64,000 bases of DNA, taken from Paenisporosarcina quisquiliarum_A. Lineage in GTDB: Bacteria; Bacillota; Bacilli; Bacillales_A; Planococcaceae. This document shows, piece after piece, positions 35,805 through 44,255 of the stretch (position 1 is the first letter of the stretch; every line of letters begins with the position of its first letter). The notes under the pieces are model-generated. The model was not told where the DNA came from and made no database searches. It saw only the letters and a program-made list of their open reading frames with translations. The translations under genes were made by a program, and so were the position numbers. The stretch covers positions 4,879 through 68,878 of the forward strand of contig NZ_JBHZRU010000021.1 of NCBI RefSeq assembly GCF_043641925.1. The letters are read 5' to 3'.

Positions 35805-36008
35805 CTCATTCACCCCTCAATAAAGCAATATTAGGTCTTTTCTGAACAACATATTTAGTGTATGATGTCGAAAAGACAAAAAGAAAACGAGTTCTTAAAA
35901 GAGCTCATTTTCGGTTAACCAAACTTATTCTTGGTAAGTATACCCACTGATAAATTATCTTTATACAAAAGGGCATACGACCGCAAAATAATATTTTTGC
36001 ATTTTATT

Positions 36009-36037
36009 ATAATATCATAGCGATTTTGTCAAGTCAA
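36009..36037 (-). promoter_or_regulatory. SigA promoter of rpoBC
   Basis: Minus-strand -35 TTGACT, 17-bp spacer, -10 TATTAT, immediately after the ybxB stop. An overlapping alternative (TTGACA with TAATAA, also 17 bp) exists 5 bases further on. The leader to rpoB is about 195 nt. Confidence 0.78.
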
Positions 36038-36040
36038 TAA

Positions 36041-36646
36041 TCATTTGACTTTATTAGCCTTAATAATCCAGTAGCCTTTGACCTTATCTACCACTTCAAC
36101 TTGACCAAAAATTTCTTCTAACTTATCGAAAGTAGAAGGAGCCCCTTGTTTCTTTTGAATCACAACCCACAATTCCCCATCAACCTTCATCTTCTTGTAA
36201 GCATCTTCATAAAAACGAAAAATCGTTTCTTTGCCTGCCCGAATCGGAGGGTTTGTTAAAATTGCAGCAAAATCCATTTCAGAAACCTCAGTTAATCCAT
36301 CACTTTCATAGATTCGTACATTTTGTACCCCGTTACCATCCGCATTTTGTTGCGAAAGCTGTACCGCTCGTTCATTAATGTCGACCATATGAATCACGCG
36401 ATCTTCTTCCGTCTTCGCGATCGATAAACCAATCGGTCCATAACCACATCCAACATCCAATATATCGCCTTCAATTGCAGGAACTTTAAACGCATCGATT
36501 AAGACACGGGATCCAAAATCTACTTCGCTTTTACTAAAAACTCCTGTATCCGTGACAAAATGAAACAGATGTCCTCGCAGTTTAAAACTCCAAGACTTGG
36601 GATTGCTTGCTGTTTGAGGTTTTTTGGAATAATAATGTTCAGCCAT
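36041..36646 (-). CDS. ybxB: RsmC-like class I SAM-dependent methyltransferase (YbxB)
   Basis: 201 aa from the ATG at 36646 (MAEHYYSKKPQTASNPKSWSFKLRG), with GGAGG 8 bases upstream; a TTG five codons higher overlaps that site. The SAM-binding motif is ILDVGCGYGPIGLSIAK, and the catalytic NPP(I)RAGKE matches the NPPF motif of rRNA guanine-N2 methyltransferases of the RsmC type. The target in Bacillus is not certain. It lies between rplL and rpoB, as in B. subtilis. Confidence 0.92.
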   Translation of the reverse strand: MAEHYYSKKPQTASNPKSWSFKLRGHLFHFVTDTGVFSKSEVDFGSRVLIDAFKVPAIEGDILDVGCGYGPIGLSIAKTEEDRVIHMVDINERAVQLSQQNADGNGVQNVRIYESDGLTEVSEMDFAAILTNPPIRAGKETIFRFYEDAYKKMKVDGELWVVIQKKQGAPSTFDKLEEIFGQVEVVDKVKGYWIIKANKVK

Positions 36647-36681
36647 ACGGTAATCCTCCAACCTATTTGAGAAATGAAGAA

Positions 36682-36709
36682 AAAGCCCGTCGGTAAATGA
36701 CGAGCTTTC
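36682..36709 (-). terminator. Terminator after rplJL
   Basis: A 10-bp stem AAAGCTCGTC/GACGGGCTTT (one G-U pair) is followed by Ts on the minus strand, 18 bases past the rplL stop. It may be partial, as ybxB has no clear promoter of its own. Confidence 0.8.
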
Positions 36710-36727
36710 CAGTACTGATAATCGAAA

Positions 36728-37090
36728 TTATTTTACTTCTGAAGAAGCGCCAACTTCATCAAGTTTAGCTTTGATTTCTTCAGCTTCTTCTTTAGAAACG
36801 CCTTCTTTAAGAGCTTTAGGAGAGTTGTCTACAACTTCTTTAGCTTCTTTTAAGCCTAATCCAGTGATTTCACGAACCACTTTGATTACTTTAATTTTTT
36901 GGTCTCCAGCAGAAGTTAAGATAACGTCAAATTCAGTTTTCTCTTCTTCAGCAGCAGCACCGCCACCAGCAGCCATAGCCATTGGTGCAGCAGCTGTAAC
37001 GCCAAATTCTTCTTCGATTGCTTTTACTAAGTCGTTTAATTCAAGAACAGTCATACCTTTGATTGCTTCTAAGATTTGCTCGTTGTTCAT
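36728..37090 (-). CDS. rplL: 50S ribosomal protein L7/L12
   Basis: 120 aa with an N-terminal dimerisation helix (MNNEQILEAIKGMTVLELNDLVKAIEEEFG), an Ala/Gly-rich hinge (about 33-50) and the C-terminal factor-binding domain (TGLGLKEAKEVVDNSPKALKEG). It forms the flexible stalk that recruits EF-Tu and EF-G. Confidence 0.98.
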   Translation of the reverse strand: MNNEQILEAIKGMTVLELNDLVKAIEEEFGVTAAAPMAMAAGGGAAAEEEKTEFDVILTSAGDQKIKVIKVVREITGLGLKEAKEVVDNSPKALKEGVSKEEAEEIKAKLDEVGASSEVK

Positions 37091-37168
37091 TGTATGTTCC
37101 TCCTAATAGGAATATTTTTTGTTTTTGGGTAACACCCAGATGGTTAAACAGCTAAGCCGAGTAATGAA

Positions 37169-37669
37169 TTACGCGCCTTGCTCTTCTTTTTGTTCTGCAA
37201 CTGCTTTTGTAACAAGAGCGAAGTTGCGCATTGGAGCTTGAAGTACGCTGAGTAGCATAGACAACAAACCTTCGCGAGAAGGAAGCTCTGCAAGTGCTTT
37301 AATATCGTCAGCAGATGCGATTGTACCTTCAATCACACCAGCTTTGATTTCAAGCTGTTCGTTCTTTTTAGCGAAATCGTTGATGATTTTCGCTGGCGCT
37401 ACTACATCTTCAGAAGAAAACGCAATTGCGTTTGGTCCTGTAAGGAATTCGTTCAATCCTTCAAGTCCAGCTACTTCAGTTGCACGGCGAGTCATTGTGT
37501 TTTTGTAAACTTTGAACTCAACGCCTGCTTCACGAAGTTGCTTACGAAGTTCAGTTAATTGAGATACGTTCAATCCACGGTAGTCAACTACAACAGCAGT
37601 CGCAGCACCTTTGAATTTTTCTGTAATCTCTTCAACGCGAACTTGTTTAGATTCCATAGCTTTGCTCAT
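37169..37669 (-). CDS. rplJ: 50S ribosomal protein L10
   Basis: 166 aa: MSKAMESKQVRVEEITEKFKGAATAVVVDYRGLNVSQLTELRKQLREAGVEFKVYKNTM. The C-terminal helix (LLSVLQAPMRNFALVTKAVAEQK) carries the L7/L12 dimers. It is preceded by the L10 leader RNA, to which the L10-(L12)4 complex binds to control expression. Confidence 0.98.
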   Translation of the reverse strand: MSKAMESKQVRVEEITEKFKGAATAVVVDYRGLNVSQLTELRKQLREAGVEFKVYKNTMTRRATEVAGLEGLNEFLTGPNAIAFSSEDVVAPAKIINDFAKKNEQLEIKAGVIEGTIASADDIKALAELPSREGLLSMLLSVLQAPMRNFALVTKAVAEQKEEQGA

Positions 37670-37699
37670 CTTGACACCTCCTATTAGAATGAGTCACTT

Positions 37700-37853
37700 A
37701 TACCGGCAAAAGAAAAGCCCCTGCTCTATATACATAGACACAGGGGCTGAAACGTCATCTTAAAATTAAAGAATTCGAATGCATGTCCTCGGTAGGATCA
37801 TTATGCGACAAGTCGCCCCTACTGTCTACGGTACAAATGAATGATTCACAACA
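37700..37853 (-). ncRNA. L10 leader (rplJL autoregulatory RNA)
   Basis: The leader begins just after the promoter and contains the conserved L10-binding bulge region: GTAGGGGCGACTTGTCGCAT (37803-37822) and downstream ATGATCCTACCGAGGA (about 37788-37803). It ends in an intrinsic terminator (AGCCCCTG/CAGGGGCT then T-rich, 37714-37748). This is the arrangement by which Bacillus attenuates rplJL when L10 is in excess. Confidence 0.88.
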
Positions 37854-37859
37854 AAAATC

Positions 37860-37888
37860 ATCTTAACAGACGATTAAATCGTTGTCAA
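37860..37888 (-). promoter_or_regulatory. SigA promoter of rplJL
   Basis: Consensus -35 TTGACA, 17-bp spacer and -10 TAAGAT on the minus strand, overlapping the last bases between rplA and the L10 leader. Confidence 0.88.
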
Positions 37889-37890
37889 CC

Positions 37891-38592
37891 TTAGTTAGAT
37901 AATTTTACAGCTGATGCGTCAACTTTTACAGAAGGACCCATCGTTGTTGTAACGTTAACAGATTTCATGTAAGTACCTTTAGAAGCAGAAGGCTTCGCTT
38001 TTTGTACTACATCAAATACTGCTAAGAAGTTTTCAACTAATTTATTGTCATCGAAAGAAACTTTACCGATTGGCGCGTGAATGATCCCTGCTTTGTCAGC
38101 ACGGTATTCAACTTTACCAGCCTTGATTTCTTCGATTGCTTTCGTTACGTCGAAAGTTACTGTACCTGTTTTCGGATTCGGCATTAAACCTTTTGGTCCA
38201 AGTACGCGTCCTAATTTACCAACTTCACCCATCATGTCAGGAGTAGCTACGATTACATCGAAGTCAAACCATCCTTGTTGGATTTTAGTGATGAATTCTG
38301 CATCACCTACGAAGTCAGCACCAGCAGCTTCAGCTTCTTTTAATTTTTCGCCTTTAGCGAAAACTAATACACGTTGAGTTTTACCAGTTCCGTTTGGAAG
38401 TACTACTGCTCCACGGATTTGTTGGTCATTTTTACGAGTATCGATACCAAGTTTGAATGCTACTTCAACAGTTGCGTCAAAGTTAACAGTACTTGTTTTT
38501 TTAGCAAGTTCTACTGCCTCTTGAGCAGAATAGAATTTGTTACGGTCTACTAATTTTGCTGCATCTTGCAGCTTTTTACCTTTTTTAGCCAT
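37891..38592 (-). CDS. rplA: 50S ribosomal protein L1
   Basis: 233 aa from the ATG at 38592 (MAKKGKKLQDAAKLVDRNKFYSAQEAVELAKK), with AAGGAGG upstream; 28 further upstream codons are rejected. The two-domain L1 fold includes GRVLGPKGLMPNPKTGTV and YRADKAGIIHAPIGKVSF. It forms the mobile stalk at the E-site. It follows rplK. Confidence 0.98.
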   Translation of the reverse strand: MAKKGKKLQDAAKLVDRNKFYSAQEAVELAKKTSTVNFDATVEVAFKLGIDTRKNDQQIRGAVVLPNGTGKTQRVLVFAKGEKLKEAEAAGADFVGDAEFITKIQQGWFDFDVIVATPDMMGEVGKLGRVLGPKGLMPNPKTGTVTFDVTKAIEEIKAGKVEYRADKAGIIHAPIGKVSFDDNKLVENFLAVFDVVQKAKPSASKGTYMKSVNVTTTMGPSVKVDASAVKLSN

Positions 38593-38647
38593 TGTAAAAT
38601 GTCCTCCTTGATTGTGGTTATAACGGGTTAAACCTCCCACGAATAAA

Positions 38648-38678
38648 GGTTGCGTGTCCAAAATGAACGTCCGCAACC
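38648..38678 (-). promoter_or_regulatory. Hairpin between rplK and rplA, candidate L1-binding site
   Basis: A 7-bp stem GGTTGCG/CGCAACC with an internal loop lies just before the rplA ribosome site. Adjacent GGGAGG..TTAACCC pieces lie at about 38629-38638. In many bacteria L1 represses rplKA by binding such a site, but identity to that motif is not proven. Confidence 0.4.
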
Positions 38679-38711
38679 CTCCAAAAACAATGCATCATCA
38701 AGTGCAAGGGA

Positions 38712-39137
38712 TTAGTCTTCGATCGTAATACCCATGCTACGCGCAGTTCCTTCAACCATCAACATAGCCGCTTCGACTGATGCTGCGTTAAGGTCTGGCA
38801 TTTTTTGTTCAGCGATTTCGCGAACTTTATCACGCTTCACCGTTGCAACTTTTTTGCGGTTTGGTTCACCAGAACCTGACTGGATACCAGCCGCCACTTT
38901 AAGTAATACTGCTGCGGGTGGAGTTTTTGTAATGAATGTAAATGAACGGTCTTCAAATACAGAAATTTCAACAGGGATAATTAGTCCAGCTTGATCTGCC
39001 GTACGTGCGTTGAACTCCTTACAGAATCCCATGATGTTAACACCTGCTTGACCCAATGCTGGACCAACCGGCGGCGCTGGGTTTGCTTTACCAGCTGGAA
39101 TTTGTAATTTTACCATTTTAATAACTTTTTTAGCCAC
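38712..39137 (-). CDS. rplK: 50S ribosomal protein L11
   Basis: 141 aa from the GTG at 39137 (MAKKVIKMVKLQIPAGKANPAPPVGPALGQAG), with AAGGAGGTG upstream. The proline-rich N-terminus and the rRNA-binding C-terminal domain are complete. It is the target site of thiostrepton and is needed for RelA activation. Confidence 0.98.
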   Translation of the reverse strand: MAKKVIKMVKLQIPAGKANPAPPVGPALGQAGVNIMGFCKEFNARTADQAGLIIPVEISVFEDRSFTFITKTPPAAVLLKVAAGIQSGSGEPNRKKVATVKRDKVREIAEQKMPDLNAASVEAAMLMVEGTARSMGITIED

Positions 39138-39315
39138 GAGACACACCTCCTTAAGTCCGTGATGTGGTAATAGGGTTGCCCCTCCCACTCAAATATCTGT
39201 CCTGTCAGCTTAATAGCCGATAACATGAGCTAAATTGTGCAGACTATCACAAAATATAGTCTGACCTTTGAAATAATAACACTTTTACATGACTAGCGCA
39301 AGTAGCTTTTCAAAA

Positions 39316-39849
39316 TTAAATTTTATGAACCTGATCGAAGTCAAGCTCCATTTTCGTTTCGCGTCCAAACATATCAACAGAAACTTTCAACTTACCTTTA
39401 GCTTCATCAATCTCTTCCACTTTACCTTGGAAGTGAGCGAAAGGTCCTTCTAATACTTCGACCATTTCATTGACAGTGAATTCAGCAACTTGTTTGCGCT
39501 CTGTCATACCCATTTGTTTCAAGATGAAATCCACTTCTTCTGGCAATAAAGGCGTTGGTTTTGCTCCGCCACCAGATGAACCGATGAATCCTGTAACGCC
39601 AGGCGTGTTACGAACAACATACCAAGAATCATCCGTCATGATTAGTTCAACTAATACATAACCAGGGAATGTTTTACGCATCACGACACGCTTTTTCCCA
39701 TCTTTAAAATCTGTTTCTTGCTCTTCCGGAATGATGACACGGAAGATTAAGTCTGACATGCCCATTGTCTCGACACGCTTTTCTAAATTTGCTTTTACTT
39801 TGTTTTCGTATCCTGAATACGTGTGTACTACATACCAATTCTTTTCCAT
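39316..39849 (-). CDS. nusG: Transcription elongation/termination factor NusG
   Basis: 177 aa (MEKNWYVVHTYSGYENKVKANLEKRVETMGMSDL); an ATG one codon up (39852) is equally possible. The NGN domain is followed by a C-terminal KOW domain (VLEGPFAHFQGKVEEIDEAKGKLKVSV). It stimulates pausing and couples transcription to other processes. The start is odd: the only strong ribosome site (GGGAGGG, 39872-39878) is 19-22 bases upstream, with a small GGAC-GACA-GTCC hairpin between. A terminator hairpin also separates it from secE. Confidence 0.96.
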   Translation of the reverse strand: MEKNWYVVHTYSGYENKVKANLEKRVETMGMSDLIFRVIIPEEQETDFKDGKKRVVMRKTFPGYVLVELIMTDDSWYVVRNTPGVTGFIGSSGGGAKPTPLLPEEVDFILKQMGMTERKQVAEFTVNEMVEVLEGPFAHFQGKVEEIDEAKGKLKVSVDMFGRETKMELDFDQVHKI

Positions 39850-39892
39850 CATGAGTAGGACTGTCGTCCGTCCCTCCCTTTCTTAGACACAT

Positions 39893-39921
39893 GAAAAAAC
39901 CCGTTCGTAGAATAAGACGGG
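39893..39921 (-). terminator. Terminator or attenuator between secE and nusG
   Basis: An inverted repeat CCCGT ... ACGGG with a 13-nt loop is followed on the minus strand by six Ts, 31 bases past the secE stop. No separate nusG promoter is obvious, so it would act as an attenuator. Confidence 0.7.
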
Positions 39922-39951
39922 CTATTTCCAATAATAATATCTGTTATCAAA

Positions 39952-40137
39952 TTACAGTGCAAGGAACCATCGAACTGCTTCTGAAATTCCTAAATCAATA
40001 ACTGCGAAGAATAAAGCCATAACCACAACTGTTGATAGAACAATAATCGTGTAACGAGTTAGTTCTTTACGTTTTGGCCAGCTTACTTTTCTCATTTCTG
40101 ATACTACATTACCAAAAAAACCACTAATATTCGCCAT
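39952..40137 (-). CDS. secE: Protein translocase subunit SecE
   Basis: 61 aa single-span SecE: MANISGFFGNVVSEMRKVSWPKRKELTRYTIIVLSTVVVMALFFAVIDLG. The conserved amphipathic MRKVSWP motif precedes the transmembrane helix (about 28-50). It clamps the SecY channel. It is co-transcribed with rpmG and nusG. Confidence 0.96.
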   Translation of the reverse strand: MANISGFFGNVVSEMRKVSWPKRKELTRYTIIVLSTVVVMALFFAVIDLGISEAVRWFLAL

Positions 40138-40192
40138 TCTAATTTACCCTCCGAGTACCAAATATCTATATTCTTCAACTTGAAGTAAAGAG

Positions 40193-40342
40193 TTATAACG
40201 TTTGTTTGTGTATCGTATGCGCTTTACAATGCGAACAAAACTTTTTGAGTTCTAAACGCTCATTAGAGCCTTCTTTTGAAGAAGGAACTGTATAGTTTCG
40301 AGATCCACATTGATCACAACTCAACACGACTTTTTTAGCCAT
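40193..40342 (-). CDS. rpmG: 50S ribosomal protein L33 (zinc type)
   Basis: 49 aa starting MAKKVVLSCDQCGSRNYTVPSSK at the ATG at 40342, with an AGGTGAG site. Four cysteines (9, 12, 36, 39) form a zinc ribbon. In Bacillus a zinc-type copy of L33 lies in this position before secE-nusG; zinc-free paralogues are usual elsewhere. Confidence 0.95.
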   Translation of the reverse strand: MAKKVVLSCDQCGSRNYTVPSSKEGSNERLELKKFCSHCKAHTIHKQTL

Positions 40343-40377
40343 ATTCTCACCTTTTTATCGTTCATGAGTATTGTTAA

Positions 40378-40406
40378 AGACTATCACCTCTAGAAAAGGC
40401 TGTCAA
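40378..40406 (-). promoter_or_regulatory. SigA promoter of rpmG-secE-nusG
   Basis: Consensus -35 TTGACA, 17-bp spacer, -10 TAGTCT on the minus strand, in the sigH-rpmG gap. Confidence 0.75.
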
Positions 40407-40426
40407 CAGCACCCTAGAGAGTCAAG

Positions 40427-41077
40427 TTAATGAACGCCACCTATTTCAATGTGTCGTTCTAGTTTCCGCTTCACGCGTTGAAGTGCATTATCAATCGATT
40501 TTACATGTCGATTGAGTTCTTCCGAAATCTCATGATACGACTGTCCATCTAAGTAAAGCGCCAATACTTGTCTTTCAAGCTCACTTAAAATCTCAGCCAT
40601 TTTTCCTTCCATGTAATCGAAGTCTTCTCGATGAATCATTATTTCTCCTGGGTCATCAATAACCGACCCCGATATGACATCCATTAATGTTCGATCAGAC
40701 TCTTCATCATAAATAGGCTTGTCCAGCGACACATAGGAATTCAGCGGAATGTGTTTTTGACGTGTGGCAGTTTTAATCGCCGTAATAATTTGACGCGTAA
40801 TACAAAGTTCAGCAAAAGCGCGAAACGAAGATAGCTTGTCCCCTCTGAAATCTCGAATAGATTTATAGAGTCCAATCATGCCTTCTTGAATAATATCTTC
40901 TTTATCGGCTCCGATTAAAAAGTATGATCTTGCTTTCATACGGACAAAAGAACGATATTTCGTAATCAAGAAATCAAGTGCGTCCGTGTTCCCATTATGG
41001 ACCAGTTCCACTATCTCTTCATCTACTAAATCATCGAATTGTTGTAGCTTTAAGTGAACATGGTCGCTCTTTATCAA
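40427..41077 (-). CDS. sigH: RNA polymerase sigma-H factor
   Basis: 216 aa, taking the TTG at 41077 as the start (AGAGG 8 bases upstream, MIKSDHVHLKLQQFDDLVDEEIVELVHNG). Sigma region 2 is DALDFLITKYRSFVRMKARSYFLIGADKEDIIQEGMIGLYKSIRDF and region 4 ends with the helix-turn-helix DGQSYHEISEELNRHVKSIDNALQRVKRK. It is the early post-exponential sigma factor that starts sporulation and competence genes in Bacillus. Its presence fits a spore-former or a descendant of one. Confidence 0.95.
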   Translation of the reverse strand: MIKSDHVHLKLQQFDDLVDEEIVELVHNGNTDALDFLITKYRSFVRMKARSYFLIGADKEDIIQEGMIGLYKSIRDFRGDKLSSFRAFAELCITRQIITAIKTATRQKHIPLNSYVSLDKPIYDEESDRTLMDVISGSVIDDPGEIMIHREDFDYMEGKMAEILSELERQVLALYLDGQSYHEISEELNRHVKSIDNALQRVKRKLERHIEIGGVH

Positions 41078-41113
41078 CGGAATCACCTCTGCTCTGCCTA
41101 CGTAGTTAGACCT

Positions 41114-41143
41114 AGTATACAGGAAGTGGAAATCTAGCGTCAA
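41114..41143 (-). promoter_or_regulatory. SigA promoter of sigH
   Basis: Minus-strand -35 TTGACG, 18-bp spacer and -10 TATACT, about 37 bases ahead of the TTG start. An AbrB site cannot be judged by eye. Confidence 0.75.
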
Positions 41144-41147
41144 CGGC

Positions 41148-41657
41148 TCATTTCATTCCTCTTCGCCATTTTTCGAAAATTTCTGTCACTTCTGCAGAAA
41201 GAGGAATTTTTGACGTGGGACGTTTCTCTTGAATGATTTTGACATTCTTCGTGATTTTCCTTTGAACCTGTTCCATCTCGATTTCTAATTCACGTGCAGA
41301 AATACGAAGTGCACCTTGCGCAAAAATAACCCATTGCTCCGTTAAATCCGATGTCGCAACATGCACTTGATCTCTTCTCGTAGGTAAGGATGCGGCTAGC
41401 TTTTCAATTCGTTCATCCGCGGTTTCGTTTTTTCGTGTATAAATAACTTCCACCGCATGCTGAATGTTCTTATGCTCAATTCCCGGCACTAAGTGTGCAT
41501 CAAAAACGACAATCACTCGCCATCCAGAATAAGCCTTATATTCCGCCATCATTTCAATTAACCGATCGCGGGCATCGATTAACTTGTCTGCTTTTAAAGC
41601 TCGGAGCTCTTTCCATGCGCCAATGATGTTATACCCATCGACGAGCAAAATGTCCAC
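41148..41657 (-). CDS. rae1: Ribosome-associated endoribonuclease Rae1 (YacP, NYN domain)
   Basis: 169 aa PIN-like NYN-domain nuclease: MDILLVDGYNIIGAWKELRALKADKLIDARDRL. The metal-binding Asp residues are in DGYN, VVFDAH and TSDLTEQ; the family block NETADERIEKLA is present. B. subtilis Rae1 enters the A site and cleaves certain mRNAs in a translation-dependent way. It is the last gene of the cysE-cysS-mrnC-rlmB-rae1 unit, ending just before the sigH promoter. Confidence 0.94.
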   Translation of the reverse strand: MDILLVDGYNIIGAWKELRALKADKLIDARDRLIEMMAEYKAYSGWRVIVVFDAHLVPGIEHKNIQHAVEVIYTRKNETADERIEKLAASLPTRRDQVHVATSDLTEQWVIFAQGALRISARELEIEMEQVQRKITKNVKIIQEKRPTSKIPLSAEVTEIFEKWRRGMK

Positions 41658-41659
41658 AA

Positions 41660-42430
41660 TCAGTTACCATTGACTGGAAGGCGGTTGCGTAACACTTCAT
41701 ACATTAAAATAGCTGCCGCTACTGATGCATTTAACGATGTCACTTTTCCGACCATTGGCATGTTGTAAAGGAAATCACATTTATCCTTTAACAGTCTACT
41801 CATCCCTTTCCCTTCGCTTCCAATAATAATGGCAAGTGGTAACTTGGCATCCATGCGGCGATAATCAGCTGATCCTTTTGCATCTGTTCCAGCAATCCAT
41901 ACCCCGCGCTTTTTCAAATCTTCAACCGTTTGCGCTAAATTCCCCACGCGAACAACAGGAATATGTTCAATCGCACCTGTTGATGTTTTGGCAACAATCG
42001 CCGTTAATCCAACGGCACGTCTACGTGGAATAATCACACCATGAACCCCAGTTGCATCTGCTGTTCTTAAGATCGAGCCCAAATTATGAGGATCTTCAAG
42101 TTCATCTAAAATTAAAAAGAAAGGATCTTCATTGCGAGAAGCTGCACTTTCAAATAAATCGTCAAGCTCCGCATATTTATAAGCTGCCACCGACGCGGCA
42201 ATCCCTTGGTGAGTTGCACCGTCCGTTAATTGATCGATTTTGTTTTTTGGTACGAACTGAACGATGAGTCCCGCTTCTTTAGCTAATTGCAAAAGTTCAG
42301 CAATTCCAGCCTTCTTAACACCTTCAGCAATCCACACTTTATTCATTTCGCGACCTGAGCGAAGTGCTTCTAGGACAGGGTTTTTGCCTGAGAGGATCTC
42401 ATTGGTTGGTTCTTTTATTTCTTCATTCAT
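41660..42430 (-). CDS. rlmB: 23S rRNA (guanosine-2'-O)-methyltransferase RlmB/TrmH family
   Basis: 256 aa SPOUT methyltransferase. The N-terminal substrate domain is NEILSGKNPVLEALRSGREMNKVWI, and the knotted SAM domain includes LDELEDPHNLGSILRTADATGVHG and IIGSEGKGMSRLLKDKCD plus SLNASVAAAILMYEVLR. B. subtilis YacO methylates 23S G2251. Its ATG overlaps the mrnC stop by one base; rae1 follows 2 bases later. Confidence 0.94.
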   Translation of the reverse strand: MNEEIKEPTNEILSGKNPVLEALRSGREMNKVWIAEGVKKAGIAELLQLAKEAGLIVQFVPKNKIDQLTDGATHQGIAASVAAYKYAELDDLFESAASRNEDPFFLILDELEDPHNLGSILRTADATGVHGVIIPRRRAVGLTAIVAKTSTGAIEHIPVVRVGNLAQTVEDLKKRGVWIAGTDAKGSADYRRMDAKLPLAIIIGSEGKGMSRLLKDKCDFLYNMPMVGKVTSLNASVAAAILMYEVLRNRLPVNGN

Positions 42431-42858
42431 CACGTCACGTCTCCTTTCGGTTCTTCACTAATCGTTATTGCACGTTCAATAATTTCACGAACTCGTTCAG
42501 CTTGTCCTTGTAAATATAAGCTTCCGATGACCGCTTCAAACCCCGTACTGTATTTATACGTTTGTAAATCTGTGTTTTTTGGAACCGTTCCAGACTTCGC
42601 ATTTCGTCCTCTTCGAAGAATTGCCTCTTCTTCATCCGACAAAAATTTAGCTTCCAGCATGTTATGAACAACTTTCGCTTGCGCCTTAGCTGATACGTAT
42701 TTCGTCGCTTCTTTATGAAGCGTATTTGGTTTTACACGCCCCGAACGCAGGAGATGCTCGCGAACATATTGTTCAAGAACCGCATCTCCCATGTACGCTA
42801 GCGCTAACGAATTTAACTGTTTAACATCTGCGTTTCGTAAAGTGTATTCATTTGTCAT
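42430..42858 (-). CDS. mrnC: Mini-ribonuclease III
   Basis: 142 aa from the ATG at 42858, which overlaps the cysS stop as ATGA. It is RNase III-like without a dsRNA-binding domain; the catalytic helix is NSLALAYMGDAVLEQYVREHLL (Asp25, Glu29), with a second acidic cluster in GFEAVIGSLYL. It matures 23S rRNA ends. The position after cysS is conserved. Confidence 0.95.
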   Translation of the reverse strand: MTNEYTLRNADVKQLNSLALAYMGDAVLEQYVREHLLRSGRVKPNTLHKEATKYVSAKAQAKVVHNMLEAKFLSDEEEAILRRGRNAKSGTVPKNTDLQTYKYSTGFEAVIGSLYLQGQAERVREIIERAITISEEPKGDVT

Positions 42859-44255
42859 CCGCGCTTCCAACGTATTCCTTGCGCCGTATCTTCTAAAAGA
42901 ATATTCATTTCTTTTAATTGGTCGCGAATCTCATCCGCTCGAGCAAAGTCTTTATTTTGACGAGCTTGAATTCTTTCTTCAATTAAAGCATCGATTTCTT
43001 CATCGAGCACTTCTTTTTGAACATCCATTTCAACTCCAAGAACACCCGCTAACTCTTTTAACGTACTCATAAAGTTCTCAAGAACGTTCGCTTCTGTATG
43101 AGCTTCCATCAAATACGTATTCGCTAAACTCGATAGTTCAAATAAAGCAGCAATCCCATTCGCAGTATTAAAGTCGTCATCCATCGACTTAACAAATTGC
43201 GTTTTCACTTCTTCGATTTTATGCAACCAAATATCGGCATGGTCGCCTAGTTCTGGTGAAGCTTCAAGGCGATGTGCTAAATTCGCATACGACGTTCGAA
43301 TACGCTCTAACCCAGCTTTCGCATTCTCCACAAGTTCTTGTGAGAAGTTGATTGGGTTGCGATAATGCACGGACATCATAAAGAAACGTAACACTTGCGG
43401 GTCAATCTGCTTGCGAATGTCATTCACCAGTACAAAGTTACCGAGTGATTTTGACATCTTTTCATTATCAATATTAATATATCCATTATGCATCCAATAT
43501 CGAGCAAATTGCTTTCCGGTATAAGCTTCAGACTGAGCAATTTCATTTTCATGATGAGGGAATGTTAAATCTTGACCTCCCGCATGAATATCAATGGTAT
43601 CCCCTAAAATTTCACGAACCATAACGGAACATTCAATATGCCAACCCGGACGCCCTTTACCCCATGGACTATCCCAAGAAATCTCACCTGGTTTTGCATC
43701 TTTCCAAAGAGCAAAGTCGAGTGCATCCTCTTTCTTTTCACCCGTTTCAATGCGCGCACCAATTTTTAAATCATCGACTGATTGATGAGATAATTTGCCA
43801 TACCCCTCAAATTTACGCGTTCGGTAATAGACATCTCCTTGAGATTCGTAAGCAAAACCTTTTTCGATCAATACGCCAATAAATTCGATGATGCTGTCCA
43901 TATGTTCTGTCACACGTGGATGCGCATCCGCTTTTTTGCATCCTAAAGCGGTAACGTCTTCAAAATACGCAGCGATGAATCGCTCCGTTAATTCCGACAC
44001 TTCTTCTCCAAGTTCATTAGCAGTTTTAATAATTTTGTCGTCCACATCTGTGAAATTAGAAACGAAATTCACCTCAAATCCACGGTACGTTAAATAGCGG
44101 CGAACCGTATCGTAAACAATAACAGGACGGGAATTCCCAATGTGAATGTAATTGTAAACAGTTGGTCCACATACATACATTTTGACCTTTCCTTCTTCTA
44201 AAGGAATAAAAGGCTCTTTTTGACGTGTTAATGTGTTGTAAATTTGAATACTCAT
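42855..44255 (-). CDS. cysS: Cysteinyl-tRNA synthetase
   Basis: 466 aa class I synthetase. The HIGH motif is NYIHIGNSRPVIVYD (zinc-site Cys in VCGPTVYNY), and KMSKS is NEKMSKSLGNFV. The C-terminal helical and anticodon regions are complete. It charges tRNA-Cys. Its start overlaps the end of cysE by 4 bases. Both are under the upstream cysteine T-box. Confidence 0.97.
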   Translation of the reverse strand: MSIQIYNTLTRQKEPFIPLEEGKVKMYVCGPTVYNYIHIGNSRPVIVYDTVRRYLTYRGFEVNFVSNFTDVDDKIIKTANELGEEVSELTERFIAAYFEDVTALGCKKADAHPRVTEHMDSIIEFIGVLIEKGFAYESQGDVYYRTRKFEGYGKLSHQSVDDLKIGARIETGEKKEDALDFALWKDAKPGEISWDSPWGKGRPGWHIECSVMVREILGDTIDIHAGGQDLTFPHHENEIAQSEAYTGKQFARYWMHNGYINIDNEKMSKSLGNFVLVNDIRKQIDPQVLRFFMMSVHYRNPINFSQELVENAKAGLERIRTSYANLAHRLEASPELGDHADIWLHKIEEVKTQFVKSMDDDFNTANGIAALFELSSLANTYLMEAHTEANVLENFMSTLKELAGVLGVEMDVQKEVLDEEIDALIEERIQARQNKDFARADEIRDQLKEMNILLEDTAQGIRWKRG

